From Actinobacteria bacterium IMCC26207 (lineage in GTDB: Bacteria; Actinomycetota; Acidimicrobiia; Acidimicrobiales; Microtrichaceae): a stretch of DNA of 64,000 nt. Below are positions 26,931-35,242 of this stretch, one piece after another (within the stretch, counting starts at the first letter, position 1; the number at the start of each line of letters is the position of its first letter). The position numbers and the translations under genes are program-made. Under the pieces are notes generated by a model. It did no database searches, was not told the origin of the DNA, and was given only the letters and a program-made list of their open reading frames with translations. Location: positions 62,001-126,000 of the forward strand of contig LCZK01000003.1 of the NCBI GenBank assembly GCA_001025035.1. The letters run 5' to 3'.

Positions 26931-29654
26931 GTGGGACTCCTCGACAAAGTATTACGCACCGGTGAAGGCAAAAAAGTAAAGGCGCTCGCAGGCCTTGTGC
27001 CAGAGATCGGCGCCCTTGAGCCTGAATATCAGGCGCTGTCTGATGCGGAGCTGCAGGCTAAAACAGCCGAGTTTCGGGGGCGACTCGATCGCGGTGAAGA
27101 TCTTGATGATCTGTTGATTGAAACCTTCGCAGTTGCTCGAGAGGCTGCACTGCGGGTGACTGGTCAGCGCCATTACGACGTGCAGCTGATGGGTGGTGCC
27201 GCACTGCATTTTGGTTGGGTTGCAGAAATGAAAACTGGAGAGGGCAAGACTCTGGTTTCTACCCTCCCTGTCTACCTTGACGGCTTGGCGGGCAAGGGAG
27301 TTCACATCATCACTGTGAACGAGTACCTCGCTAAACGAGATGCCAAATCCATGGGCCGCATTCACAACTTCTTAGGCCTAACAGTGGGCATGATCCTTCC
27401 AGGAGAGAACGATCAGGCAGCCAAGCGGGAGAACTACGCCTGCGACGTGACCTATGGAACCAACAATGAGTTCGGCTTTGATTATCTGCGCGACAACATG
27501 GCCCTCTCGCTTGACGAGAAGGTGCAGCGGGGCCACTCATTTGCCATCGTGGATGAGGTCGACTCAATCCTCATAGACGAGGCGCGAACTCCGCTCATTA
27601 TCTCTGGCCGTGTGAGCGATGCCGCAAAGCTGTATTACAAATTCGCTCAAGTAGCTCGCTCGCTCAACCGTGATGTGGACTACGAAGTGGACGAAGAGAA
27701 AAAGGTGGTCTTCCCACTTCCCGAGGGCATTGAGCGCGTAGAAAAATCCCTTGGCGTAGACAACTTGTACGACGACGTTTCCACCAGCTTGGTTCATCAG
27801 TTGCAGGTCGCGATTAAAGCCAAAGAGCTCTACCGCAAAGATCGTGATTACTTGATTGCGGACGGCGAAGTGAAGATCGTGGATGAGTTCACCGGTCGTG
27901 TGCTCGAGGGGCGGCGATGGTCCGAGGGACTTCATCAGGCTGTCGAGGCAAAAGAAGGGGTCAAGATCAAAGAAGAAAACCAGACCCTTGCAACGGTCAC
28001 TCTGCAGAACTACTTCCGCATGTACGACAAGCTCGCTGGCATGACCGGAACGGCAGTCACCGAGGCTGCGGAATTTATGGGTACCTACAACTTGCAGGTG
28101 GTGCCCATTCCCACCCATCGTCCAATGGTTCGTAAAGACGAGGGCGACGTTATCTACCGCACCGAAGCAGCCAAGTTTGCTTCGGCTGTCGAAGATATTG
28201 CGCTACGCACCGAGAAGGGCCAGCCAGTTCTGGTGGGAACGGTCTCGGTCGAAAAGTCAGAGCGGTTGGGACGTGAACTTGAAAAGCGTGGCATTCGTCA
28301 CGAGGTGCTCAACGCAAAGCAGCACACACGTGAGGCCGAGATCGTGACCCAGGCGGGCCGAGTCGGTGCAGTCACAGTTGCAACCAACATGGCTGGTCGA
28401 GGGGTTGACATTTTGCTCGGAGGAAACCCCGAGGGCCTAGCAGCAAAAGATGTCAACGCAGAGGGCCTCGAGCTCGAGTCCGAAGAGGGCCAAGCCCGTT
28501 ACGCCGAACTGCTCGAGCAGCACACCATCGAATGCTCAGCAGACGGTGACCGTGTGCGAGCACTCGGCGGGCTGTACGTGCTCGGGACTGAGCGTCATGA
28601 GAGTCGTCGAATCGATAATCAGTTGCGTGGTCGTTCAGGCCGACAGGGAGACCCTGGCGAGAGTCAGTTCTACTTGTCCCTTGAAGATGACTTGATGCGG
28701 TTCTTTGCAACAGGCGCAATCGAGTGGGTGATGGGCAAGGGTTGGGACGATGAGGTTCCAATCGAGGCCAAGATGGTTTCGAAGGCAATCGAAAAAGCTC
28801 AGAACACCGTCGAAGCGCGCAACGGAGAAATTCGTAAGAACGTGCTGAAGTACGACGAGGTGATGAACGAACAGCGCAAGGTGGTGTACCGCCGCAGAGA
28901 TCAGGTGCTTGAGGGTGCTGATCTTCGTGAGGAGACGCTGCAAGCTCTCGCAGAGGCCGTTGATGGACTCCTGCACACGCACTGCTCTGCGGACTACTCA
29001 GAAGAGTGGGACCTTGATGCCCTCGTTGCAGACATGACCTCGTACTGGCCTACGAGTTTGACAGCCGAATCACTCGTAGCTGCATCAAGCAGTGATCAGG
29101 TCTACGACCTAGTAATGGCTGATGCCACGCAGCACTATGAGACTCGTGAAACTGACCTGGGCAACGACACGATGCGTCAGATTGAGCGTCAGGTGATGCT
29201 CAAAATCATCGATGCCCGCTGGCGCGATCACTTGAAAGAAATGGACTACTTGCAAGAGGGAATCAACCTGCGTGCACTCGGTCAGAAAGACCCACTCAGC
29301 GAATGGCAGCGTGAGGGTTACGACATGTTTGGTCAACTCATGGACACCGTTGATCGGGAGTATGTGCAGTACGTGATGCACGTGCAGGTGGTTCAAGAAG
29401 AGGCGCCACAGATCAAGCCCATCGGCAACTTCAGCTACACCGCACCCGATGATCCCGCTACTGCGCAGACGGCAGGGCCGGCGGCCGCATTAGAGACAAC
29501 CTCTCTGGCCCAAGCAGAGGGCGGAAGTCCCGGACCTGCTCCCGAACCAGAGGCACAAAAGCCGGTCGTGAAGACGGATTGGGAGAAGACGCCAAGGAAC
29601 GCGCCATGTCCCTGCGGAAGCGGCAAGAAGTACAAGGTTTGCCACGGCGCCTGA
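26931..29654 (+). CDS. secA: Preprotein translocase ATPase SecA
   Basis: Motor of the Sec pathway, driving unfolded preproteins through SecYEG. Seen: LLDKVLRTGEGKKVKALAGL at the start, MKTGEGKTLVSTLPVYLDGL (Walker A), VDEVDSILIDEARTPLI (DEAD-box), VATNMAGRGVDILLGGNPEG and RGRSGRQGDPGES. The C-terminal zinc motif NAPCPCGSGKKYKVCHG is present. The start is placed at the GTG at 26931, which gives the family N-terminus MGLLDKV; an upstream 26-residue extension is possible but not family-like. The hexamer TAGTAT at 26917-26922 could be a -10 box for a nearly leaderless transcript. prfB follows three bases after the stop. Confidence 0.97.
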   Translation: MGLLDKVLRTGEGKKVKALAGLVPEIGALEPEYQALSDAELQAKTAEFRGRLDRGEDLDDLLIETFAVAREAALRVTGQRHYDVQLMGGAALHFGWVAEMKTGEGKTLVSTLPVYLDGLAGKGVHIITVNEYLAKRDAKSMGRIHNFLGLTVGMILPGENDQAAKRENYACDVTYGTNNEFGFDYLRDNMALSLDEKVQRGHSFAIVDEVDSILIDEARTPLIISGRVSDAAKLYYKFAQVARSLNRDVDYEVDEEKKVVFPLPEGIERVEKSLGVDNLYDDVSTSLVHQLQVAIKAKELYRKDRDYLIADGEVKIVDEFTGRVLEGRRWSEGLHQAVEAKEGVKIKEENQTLATVTLQNYFRMYDKLAGMTGTAVTEAAEFMGTYNLQVVPIPTHRPMVRKDEGDVIYRTEAAKFASAVEDIALRTEKGQPVLVGTVSVEKSERLGRELEKRGIRHEVLNAKQHTREAEIVTQAGRVGAVTVATNMAGRGVDILLGGNPEGLAAKDVNAEGLELESEEGQARYAELLEQHTIECSADGDRVRALGGLYVLGTERHESRRIDNQLRGRSGRQGDPGESQFYLSLEDDLMRFFATGAIEWVMGKGWDDEVPIEAKMVSKAIEKAQNTVEARNGEIRKNVLKYDEVMNEQRKVVYRRRDQVLEGADLREETLQALAEAVDGLLHTHCSADYSEEWDLDALVADMTSYWPTSLTAESLVAASSSDQVYDLVMADATQHYETRETDLGNDTMRQIERQVMLKIIDARWRDHLKEMDYLQEGINLRALGQKDPLSEWQREGYDMFGQLMDTVDREYVQYVMHVQVVQEEAPQIKPIGNFSYTAPDDPATAQTAGPAAALETTSLAQAEGGSPGPAPEPEAQKPVVKTDWEKTPRNAPCPCGSGKKYKVCHGA

Positions 29655-29657
29655 TTG

Positions 29658-30773
29658 ATGCTCGATTTTTCTTCGCAGATCACTGCGCTCCGAATCAGGC
29701 TTGCTGATACGCAGGACTACCTACGTATTGCAGACCTGCGGCATCGTCAACCGCAACTCGAGACAGAGCTTGCCCGCCCGGACCTTTGGGATGATGCAGC
29801 CGCTGCGCAGATCCTGCAGCGAGAGTTCTCGGAGATGTCTGATGATCTTCAGTTATTTGACTCTCTTCAGTCCCGGGTCGAGGACTTAGCCACCTTGCAT
29901 GAGTTAGCCCGAGAAGAGGACGACGAGAGTCTCGAGGCTGAGATCGATAAAGAGGTCAAGTCTCTTGAGCGTGACTTTGCCGCACTAGAACTACGTGCGC
30001 TCTTTACTGGAGAGTACGACGAACGTGACGCCATCGTTGACGTCAACTCCGGAGCAGGCGGAGTCGAGGCTCAGGATTGGGCCGAGATGTTGTTGCGCAT
30101 GTATCTCCGTTGGGCCGAACGCCGAGGGTTCGCAGCCGACATCGAGTCGCTCAATGCGGGCGGTGAGGCTGGCATTTCCTCGGCGACTTTTGTGGTCAAG
30201 GGAAGAAACGCATACGGATTGTTGCGTTCTGAGCATGGCGTGCACCGCCTAGTTCGAATCTCGCCGTTTGACAACAACTCGAGGCGCCAAACCAGTTTTG
30301 CTTCTGTCAAAGTCACGCCCTTTATCGAAGATGTTGATTCCGAGATTGAGATCGACGACAAAGACCTACGAATCGACGTCTATCGCTCCTCCGGCGCGGG
30401 CGGCCAGCATGTCAACGTGACGGACTCGGCCGTGAGAATCACCCACCTGCCAACCGGGGTCGTCACCTCATGTCAGAACGAGCGCTCGCAACATCAGAAC
30501 AAGGACCGAGCAATGAAGACGCTCAAGGCTCGTCTGCTCGAGCTTGAACGAGCAAAACGCATGGACAAAATCGCCGAAATAACGGGTGACCAATCCTCGG
30601 TCAACTTTGGAAGCCAGGATCGCAACTACGTGTTGCAGCCCTATCAGCAAGTCAAAGACCTTCGATCTGGTTTGGAGTTGCCAAACCCCGAAGCCGTCCT
30701 TGATGGCGAATTGGATGAACTGATGGAGGCATTCTTGCGCTGGCAGCGCACCGAGGGTGTTCCCGCTAATTAG
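29658..30773 (+). CDS. prfB: Peptide chain release factor 2
   Basis: Releases nascent chains at UGA and UAA. The GGQ loop lies in RSSGAGGQHVNVTDSAVRI, and the stop-recognition motif SPF is in RLVRISPFDNNSRRQTSFA. The gene reads continuously, without the in-frame UGA programmed frameshift found in enterobacterial prfB. At 371 residues it is normal. The ATG is three bases after the secA stop, so the two are almost certainly cotranscribed, with ftsE and ftsX following. Confidence 0.96.
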   Translation: MLDFSSQITALRIRLADTQDYLRIADLRHRQPQLETELARPDLWDDAAAAQILQREFSEMSDDLQLFDSLQSRVEDLATLHELAREEDDESLEAEIDKEVKSLERDFAALELRALFTGEYDERDAIVDVNSGAGGVEAQDWAEMLLRMYLRWAERRGFAADIESLNAGGEAGISSATFVVKGRNAYGLLRSEHGVHRLVRISPFDNNSRRQTSFASVKVTPFIEDVDSEIEIDDKDLRIDVYRSSGAGGQHVNVTDSAVRITHLPTGVVTSCQNERSQHQNKDRAMKTLKARLLELERAKRMDKIAEITGDQSSVNFGSQDRNYVLQPYQQVKDLRSGLELPNPEAVLDGELDELMEAFLRWQRTEGVPAN

Positions 30774-30940
30774 CGCTGAAGTTCTGGCCCAAGAGTGGCC
30801 TCAGGGGGTTCCACACATCTTCTCTGCATCGCGATAACGTCACAGGTCTGTAACAGCAGGCTTCACAGGAAGTGCCGATCCCCCCGAGAGCATCGGTCCG
30901 GTCGCTTGTGAAATTCGTCGAACACACTGGTCAGGAAACC

Positions 30941-31618
30941 GTGATCAAACTCGAGAATGTCTCGAAGATCTATAAGGGCGAGCACATGGCCCTGCGCGAT
31001 GCCACCGTAGAGATCGAAAAAGGTGAGTTTGTTTTCCTTGTGGGGCCTTCAGGGTCTGGAAAGTCAACCTTTCTTCGGCTTCTGAACCGCGAAGAGACTG
31101 CCGAGAAGGGCAAGATCTATGTAGCTGGAAAAGACATTGCGGCCCTTCCCGGCTACAAGGTCCCGTACCTGCGCAGGAATATCGGCAGCGTATTCCAAGA
31201 CTTCAAACTGCTCCCCAATAAGACAGTGGCCGAGAATGTCGCCTTTGCGCTCGAGGCAATTGGCCGGCCGAAGTCAGTGATCCGTGAAGCCGTTCCGCAG
31301 ATCCTGGAACTCGTTGGTCTAGGTCGAAAAGAAGGATCCATGCCGGATGAACTCTCAGGTGGCGAACAGCAGCGAGTTTCGATCGCCCGAGCTTTCGTGA
31401 ATCGACCTTTGATTCTGCTCGCAGATGAACCAACAGGAAACCTTGACCCTGCTACCTCTGTGGGAATCATGAAGCTTCTAGATCGTATTAATCGCACGGG
31501 CACCACCGTCGTTATGGCAACTCACGATCGCGGGATTGTCGACACGATGCGTCGTCGGGTGATTGAGCTTGATCGTGGCAGCGTGGTTCGTGATCAGGCC
31601 CGAGGTGTGTACGAATGA
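30941..31618 (+). CDS. ftsE: Cell division ATP-binding protein FtsE
   Basis: ABC-type ATPase that with FtsX controls cell-wall hydrolases during division. Seen: [15 protein letters not shown] (Walker A), the Q-loop [34 protein letters not shown] (signature), [14 protein letters not shown] (Walker B) and the His switch ATHDRG. The GTG at 30941 is chosen because AGGAAA lies just upstream and the protein then starts [10 protein letters not shown] like its relatives, at 225 residues. The stop overlaps the start of a 20-codon ORF that leads into ftsX. Confidence 0.95.
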   Translation: MIKLENVSKIYKGEHMALRDATVEIEKGEFVFLVGPSGSGKSTFLRLLNREETAEKGKIYVAGKDIAALPGYKVPYLRRNIGSVFQDFKLLPNKTVAENVAFALEAIGRPKSVIREAVPQILELVGLGRKEGSMPDELSGGEQQRVSIARAFVNRPLILLADEPTGNLDPATSVGIMKLLDRINRTGTTVVMATHDRGIVDTMRRRVIELDRGSVVRDQARGVYE

Positions 31619-31677
31619 CGATTGCCGCAACCCGCCGCTATATCGGCCAGATTTTCATCTCACGAGCCGAGGGATAG
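31615..31677 (+). CDS. 20-codon ORF linking ftsE and ftsX
   Basis: ATG at 31615 overlaps the ftsE stop by ATGA and opens a 20-residue ORF ([20 protein letters not shown]) ending six bases before the ftsX ATG. It would carry ribosomes from ftsE to ftsX by reinitiation. No evidence beyond position and framing; possibly a remnant of an older ftsX start. Confidence 0.35.
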   Translation: MTIAATRRYIGQIFISRAEG

Positions 31678-31683
31678 ACCATC

Positions 31684-32580
31684 ATGGCTATACGTCTCGA
31701 TTACGTACTTAAAGAGACCGGTTCAAACCTGGTCCGAAACCTGACGCTGACCTTGGCCTCGTTGCTGACAGTTGCGATTGCCTTGGCATTCGTTGCCGTG
31801 AGTTTCTTGATCGGAACTGGTATCAATCAGAGTTTCTTGGGGCTTCGCTCCGATGTGCAGATGTTTGTGTACATGAACCCTGGTGCTACGGCCGATCAGA
31901 TTGACAGTGTGAACAAGAGCTTGGAATCCAATCCGCAGGTCGAGTCCGTCAAGTTTCTAGATAAAGACAAAACCTACGCTGAGTTCAAGCGACTCTTCGC
32001 CGATCAGCCCGACTTCGTCGAGTCAATCAATCCCGAGGAACTACCGCAGAGCTTTAGAGTCAAACCAACGAGTACCGATGCCGATGTGGTGTCCGCAGTT
32101 GGCACCGAATTTGAGAATATGACCGGTGTGTACCGAGTTGAGTATGCCGAGGAGTATGCGCGGCAGGTGCAGAAGTCGCTCAGCACACTCAATTCTTGGG
32201 TGCGGCTCTTTGGTGTGGCACTCATCTTTGTCTCGGTGTTGCTCATCTTCAATACGATTCGCACCGCCGTATTTGCGCGGCGACGAGAAATTGAGGTCAT
32301 GCGACTCGTAGGTGCAAGCAATTGGTTTATCCGATTGCCATTCATGACTGAGGGCATGGTTCAGGGACTACTCGGAGCGCTAGCCGCTGCAGGTCTGACC
32401 TGGGGTTTCGACGCTCTCTGGAAGCGAAACTTTGTGAATCAAGTCTCATTTGAGCTGCTGAACCAGATCAAGTGGACAGGTGGAGACCTGTGGAAGGCCG
32501 TCATCATGATTCTGGTTGTTGGGGCAGTAACCGGTGCGGTTGGGTCTGGCATTGCCGTGGGTAGGTATCTGCGGGTTTGA
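31684..32580 (+). CDS. ftsX: Cell division protein FtsX
   Basis: Membrane partner of FtsE, 298 residues. The N-terminal cytoplasmic segment RLDYVLKETGSNLVRNLTLT leads into TM1 (about 23-45), then an extracytoplasmic domain (about 46-170) and three helices with the FtsX/MacB-type pattern VLLIFNTIRTAVFARRREIE and MRLVGASNWFIRLPFM. The extracytoplasmic domain normally contacts a peptidoglycan hydrolase activator; an M23 peptidase occurs at 41 kb, but no link is shown. Coupled to ftsE through the small ORF. Confidence 0.95.
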   Translation: MAIRLDYVLKETGSNLVRNLTLTLASLLTVAIALAFVAVSFLIGTGINQSFLGLRSDVQMFVYMNPGATADQIDSVNKSLESNPQVESVKFLDKDKTYAEFKRLFADQPDFVESINPEELPQSFRVKPTSTDADVVSAVGTEFENMTGVYRVEYAEEYARQVQKSLSTLNSWVRLFGVALIFVSVLLIFNTIRTAVFARRREIEVMRLVGASNWFIRLPFMTEGMVQGLLGALAAAGLTWGFDALWKRNFVNQVSFELLNQIKWTGGDLWKAVIMILVVGAVTGAVGSGIAVGRYLRV

Positions 32581-32619
32581 CAGGTTGCGCTCCGGAAGTG
32601 CTCTAGCTCTCCCTGAGTC

Positions 32620-32660
32620 GAAATAGGCCGTTCAGACTAGAAATAGGTCATTTGACCTAT
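32620..32660. promoter_or_regulatory. Operator-like repeats upstream of the Flp pilin gene
   Basis: GAAATAGG starts at 32620 and again at 32640, exactly 20 bases apart (two helical turns). The second copy is part of a palindrome, ATAGGTCA-TT-TGACCTAT, at 32643-32660. It ends 35 bases before the pilin ATG. The geometry suggests binding of a dimeric regulator twice on the same DNA face; the regulator is not known. Confidence 0.5.
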
Positions 32661-32695
32661 CCGCTCCGCCTAGCTCTCTGCCGATCATCAAAGCT

Positions 32696-32944
32696 ATGAG
32701 CCGTTCAGGAGTGCGCCCGAGTAGGCCAAGACACGCAGGACTGAGCTGCCGTTACTCACATCGGCAAGGCCGTCGGGGGGAACGAGGAGCGTCACTCGTG
32801 GAATACGCGCTCATTGTTGCCCTGCTAGCTCTGCCTACAGTGGGAAGTATCAAGTTGATGCAAAATGCTGCTGCTTCCAAGATCAGTGCAACAGCAGTGG
32901 GAATCAGCACCCACACCATTCCCGTAGTTACTGTTGGCCCCTAG
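32696..32944 (+). CDS. Flp/Fap-type (type IVb) pilin
   Basis: An 82-residue protein with the core GERGASLVEYALIVALLALP at about residues 29-48, which matches the Flp prepilin cleavage site and following hydrophobic helix: Gly before the cut, Glu at mature position 5 and Tyr at 6. The remainder is a short Ala-rich tail. The N-terminal 28 residues are Arg-rich and longer than usual for a Flp leader, so the true start may be a later codon. No tad secretion genes are nearby, making it an orphan pilin here. Confidence 0.75.
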   Translation: MSRSGVRPSRPRHAGLSCRYSHRQGRRGERGASLVEYALIVALLALPTVGSIKLMQNAAASKISATAVGISTHTIPVVTVGP

Positions 32945-32982
32945 CCTCACACGGGAATCCTGGTCAGCGAACAGAGGAGTCC

Positions 32983-33351
32983 ATGCCCGGCTGAGCAAGT
33001 TTGCAGTCCTCTGCAGGGCTAGTCCGGAAGCACCATTTCCACCGAACTGGGCCGTATGACTCTCTTGGAGCAGTCAGATTTGGCCGAAGAACTTCTATGA
33101 GACGGATCAGGCAGCAGTACCAGAGTGAGATTGGCCAGACCATAGAACTCGGAATCCTTGAGAGCACAGAAGTGACGAGCGTTCCTCGTGGCAGGGGAGC
33201 AGGATTGATCGATGCGCTGACGATGGCATCATCGCCGAGTCTTGCCCAGCGAAGGCTCGCAGTGCTTGATGCAGAGCAGCTCAGGTCTGGGTCTTCAATG
33301 TTCGATTACGACCGATCAACGGGAGTATCGCTAGCGGGTACGAAGCTCTAG
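32983..33351 (+). pseudogene. Possible broken gene, in-frame TGA at codon 4; shorter ORF 33097-33351
   Basis: A strong ribosome-binding site (GAGGAG) precedes ATG CCC GGC TGA at 32983. Beyond this stop the same frame stays open to 33351, so a 122-residue product would result if the TGA were absent. The first plausible internal start is the ATG at 33097, giving 84 residues of polar sequence with no recognised domain. Either a recent nonsense mutation, a three-codon leader, or a non-coding stretch. This ORF occupies the 490-base space between the pilin and the lipoprotein; I see nothing else in that gap. Confidence 0.35.
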
Positions 33352-33434
33352 CCGGGCGGCGCAACGGGGGTGGGTTTCAGCCTGATGACAGATGAGCGCT
33401 AGCTTTTGCACTCAGCCCGTCCTCGAGGAGCCAG

Positions 33435-33800
33435 ATGCGTCCCGCAAGAACAACCATCCGAACTGTGATTCTGGCAGCAGCCTGTGCGCTAGCGCTGAGC
33501 AGTTGCGGTGGAACTGTCCGAGAGCCAAAAGAATACGGCGACGTCACCACTGATGGCACCGGCTACTACGGCAACTTGATGTACGGGTGCACTGGCGTCG
33601 AACCGACCGATGGAAAGTATGTTGACGTCAAGCTGGAGAGTGTCGACTACTGCAACTGCATCTTTGATGGCTTGAAAGAAACAGTTCCCTTCCCAGATGC
33701 AAAGGCGTTCGATCAAAAGCAGGCCACCGAGAAGGCCGGAGAGATTGTGGTTCCTACAAATATTCAGGCAGTTCAAGAGAAGTGCGGCACTTCTAACTAA
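33435..33800 (+). CDS. Putative lipoprotein, function unknown
   Basis: A 121-residue secreted protein. The signal peptide MRPARTTIRTVILAAACALA ends in the lipobox LSSC at about residues 21-24. The mature part has four further cysteines (YGCTGVEP, DYCNCIFDG, EKCGTSN), suggesting two disulfides. No family recognised. GAGGAG lies upstream of the ATG. It ends tail-to-tail with the FrhB-like gene. Confidence 0.7.
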   Translation: MRPARTTIRTVILAAACALALSSCGGTVREPKEYGDVTTDGTGYYGNLMYGCTGVEPTDGKYVDVKLESVDYCNCIFDGLKETVPFPDAKAFDQKQATEKAGEIVVPTNIQAVQEKCGTSN

Positions 33801-33873
33801 CCCTGATCCGATGCGGGTGGTGCACTACTTGACACTCAGACGGGACTCTCAATCGACCAACTAGGGCAGCCGA

Positions 33874-35052
33874 TCAACTCTGAGGCGGCTTTCGTTTTGG
33901 TTCGGGCAAACCCACTCGCACGCTCGCTTCTGCACTGGTAGGCCAGCGAGCTCGTGATTTTTCGGACAGCTTGCGCATGAGAGCAATTGCTGCGGGGTCT
34001 GAGTCGCCAGGGCGAGCTTCGATTGAGCCGTCAGCAATCATCCGACTGATGATCTCTCGTCCTAGGTCAGTGCGCACGATGGTGAGAGTCCAGTTGGCAT
34101 TCTCGCCGATCCCACCGCACGAGATATCGGCATGTTCTGCAGCAAAGTCAGGGCAGTGGGTGCAGCCTTCTCGGGTCCAAGCGTGACACTCCTTGAGGTT
34201 GACTTCCCGGTAGCTGCCATCGGTCAACCAAAGTTGGAACACGCCTTTAATGTTCATCTTGACGATCTGCTCGCGTTCGATTCCGTACTTTGCTCGGAAG
34301 AGTTCCTCAAAGATTGCGTCATCAAAAGTTTTTGAGCAGAGCAGACCCAGGTTGAACACAATCGGCTTCGAGATCTTGCCAATCTTGCGAGACCACATGA
34401 CTGGGGGAACCGAGGACTGACAACTCATTCCGACTAGAGCCAAACGCGAGTGCCCAGCTTCTAGAGCCTCGTCTAGGGCCAGAGTGTTGGCAGAGTAGGT
34501 GTACCTACTGCCTGCGGCCTCAAGAATCTGTTCCCGGTTCGCTGCAACTCCGGGGCGAGCCTTCCATGACCCCTTGTCTCCCTCGAGGTACGAAACCAAG
34601 GCTGCATCGATGTAGTCATGCTCCATAGCCCAAAGCAGGATTGCAGATACAAGGCCCCCGTCTTGACCGATCTCATGCACCATGGCATCAGAAGCTCGGG
34701 TCAACAAAATGTCCTGAAAGATCCCAGCAACCTCATCATCGTTTCGGGTCCTAGCGAACAGGTGCTCGTCAGCTTGACCTTCCCAGAGGCGAAACCTGGG
34801 ACAGGCTCGGGTGCAACTGGTGCAGCCCTTGATGCCGTGGCCGCAGTCCTCTGGGCCAAGTTCTTCTTCAAGATGGAAGGGCTTGTAGCCGCCTTGTTCA
34901 TGGTCGTAGCCGATGACATCATGCGGGCAGGCAATCACGCAGCCTGCACACCCAGTGCAAATGCCCGTATCGATGACCTCTGCCTTCAGTTCTTTCCACT
35001 GACTCGTCCAGCGGGCAGAAGCAGTAACTACGAGTTCCTCGGCGAGTGACAT
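33874..35052 (-). CDS. FrhB/FdhB-like iron-sulfur flavoprotein (coenzyme F420-type oxidoreductase beta subunit)
   Basis: A 392-residue protein of the F420 hydrogenase/dehydrogenase beta-subunit family. The ferredoxin-like motif GICTGCAGCVIACPHDVIG (about residues 29-47) and a second Cys group GCTSCTRACPRF (about 75-86) can hold 4Fe-4S clusters. Next comes the family core QDGGLVSAILLWAMEHDYID, LVGMSCQSS, and HCPDFAAEHADISCGG. Such proteins move electrons between F420H2 and another partner through FAD and iron-sulfur centres. It stands alone, with no hydrogenase or dehydrogenase partner subunit adjacent. F420 is plausible since cofD/cofE occur in this window. Confidence 0.85.
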   Translation of the reverse strand: MSLAEELVVTASARWTSQWKELKAEVIDTGICTGCAGCVIACPHDVIGYDHEQGGYKPFHLEEELGPEDCGHGIKGCTSCTRACPRFRLWEGQADEHLFARTRNDDEVAGIFQDILLTRASDAMVHEIGQDGGLVSAILLWAMEHDYIDAALVSYLEGDKGSWKARPGVAANREQILEAAGSRYTYSANTLALDEALEAGHSRLALVGMSCQSSVPPVMWSRKIGKISKPIVFNLGLLCSKTFDDAIFEELFRAKYGIEREQIVKMNIKGVFQLWLTDGSYREVNLKECHAWTREGCTHCPDFAAEHADISCGGIGENANWTLTIVRTDLGREIISRMIADGSIEARPGDSDPAAIALMRKLSEKSRARWPTSAEASVRVGLPEPKRKPPQS

Positions 35053-35210
35053 GTCATCAATCTACCCGCAAGTTCAACGCCCAGATCTGACAGCGTGTTG
35101 GGTTTGTTGTCCTTGTGGCCATGAGCGCAGCGGCCTGGAGAAGTGTTCTGCCTCGGCTGTTGCTCGAGGGGTCTTTTGGCACTGTTTGTGGTGCTCGCGA
35201 GTATGCACAG

Positions 35211-35225
35211 TTGCCTGACAACTAA
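35211..35225. promoter_or_regulatory. Operator-like palindrome upstream of SDR
   Basis: AGTTG-CCTGA-CAACT lies 18 bases before the SDR start at 35243 and just before its AGGAG ribosome-binding site. A close relative is at 19895-19910 before manB. The half-sites (TTG..ACAA) recall GntR/FadR-type operators, but this is only a resemblance. Confidence 0.35.
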
Positions 35226-35242
35226 AAATAGGAGCATGAATT

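Noticed and set aside
29658..29800. Programmed frameshift in prfB
   Set aside because: The gene reads in one frame from its start, without an internal UGA.
32983..32994. Selenocysteine at the TGA codon of the short ORF
   Set aside because: No SECIS-like hairpin is seen right after the TGA and nothing else suggests selenium use.
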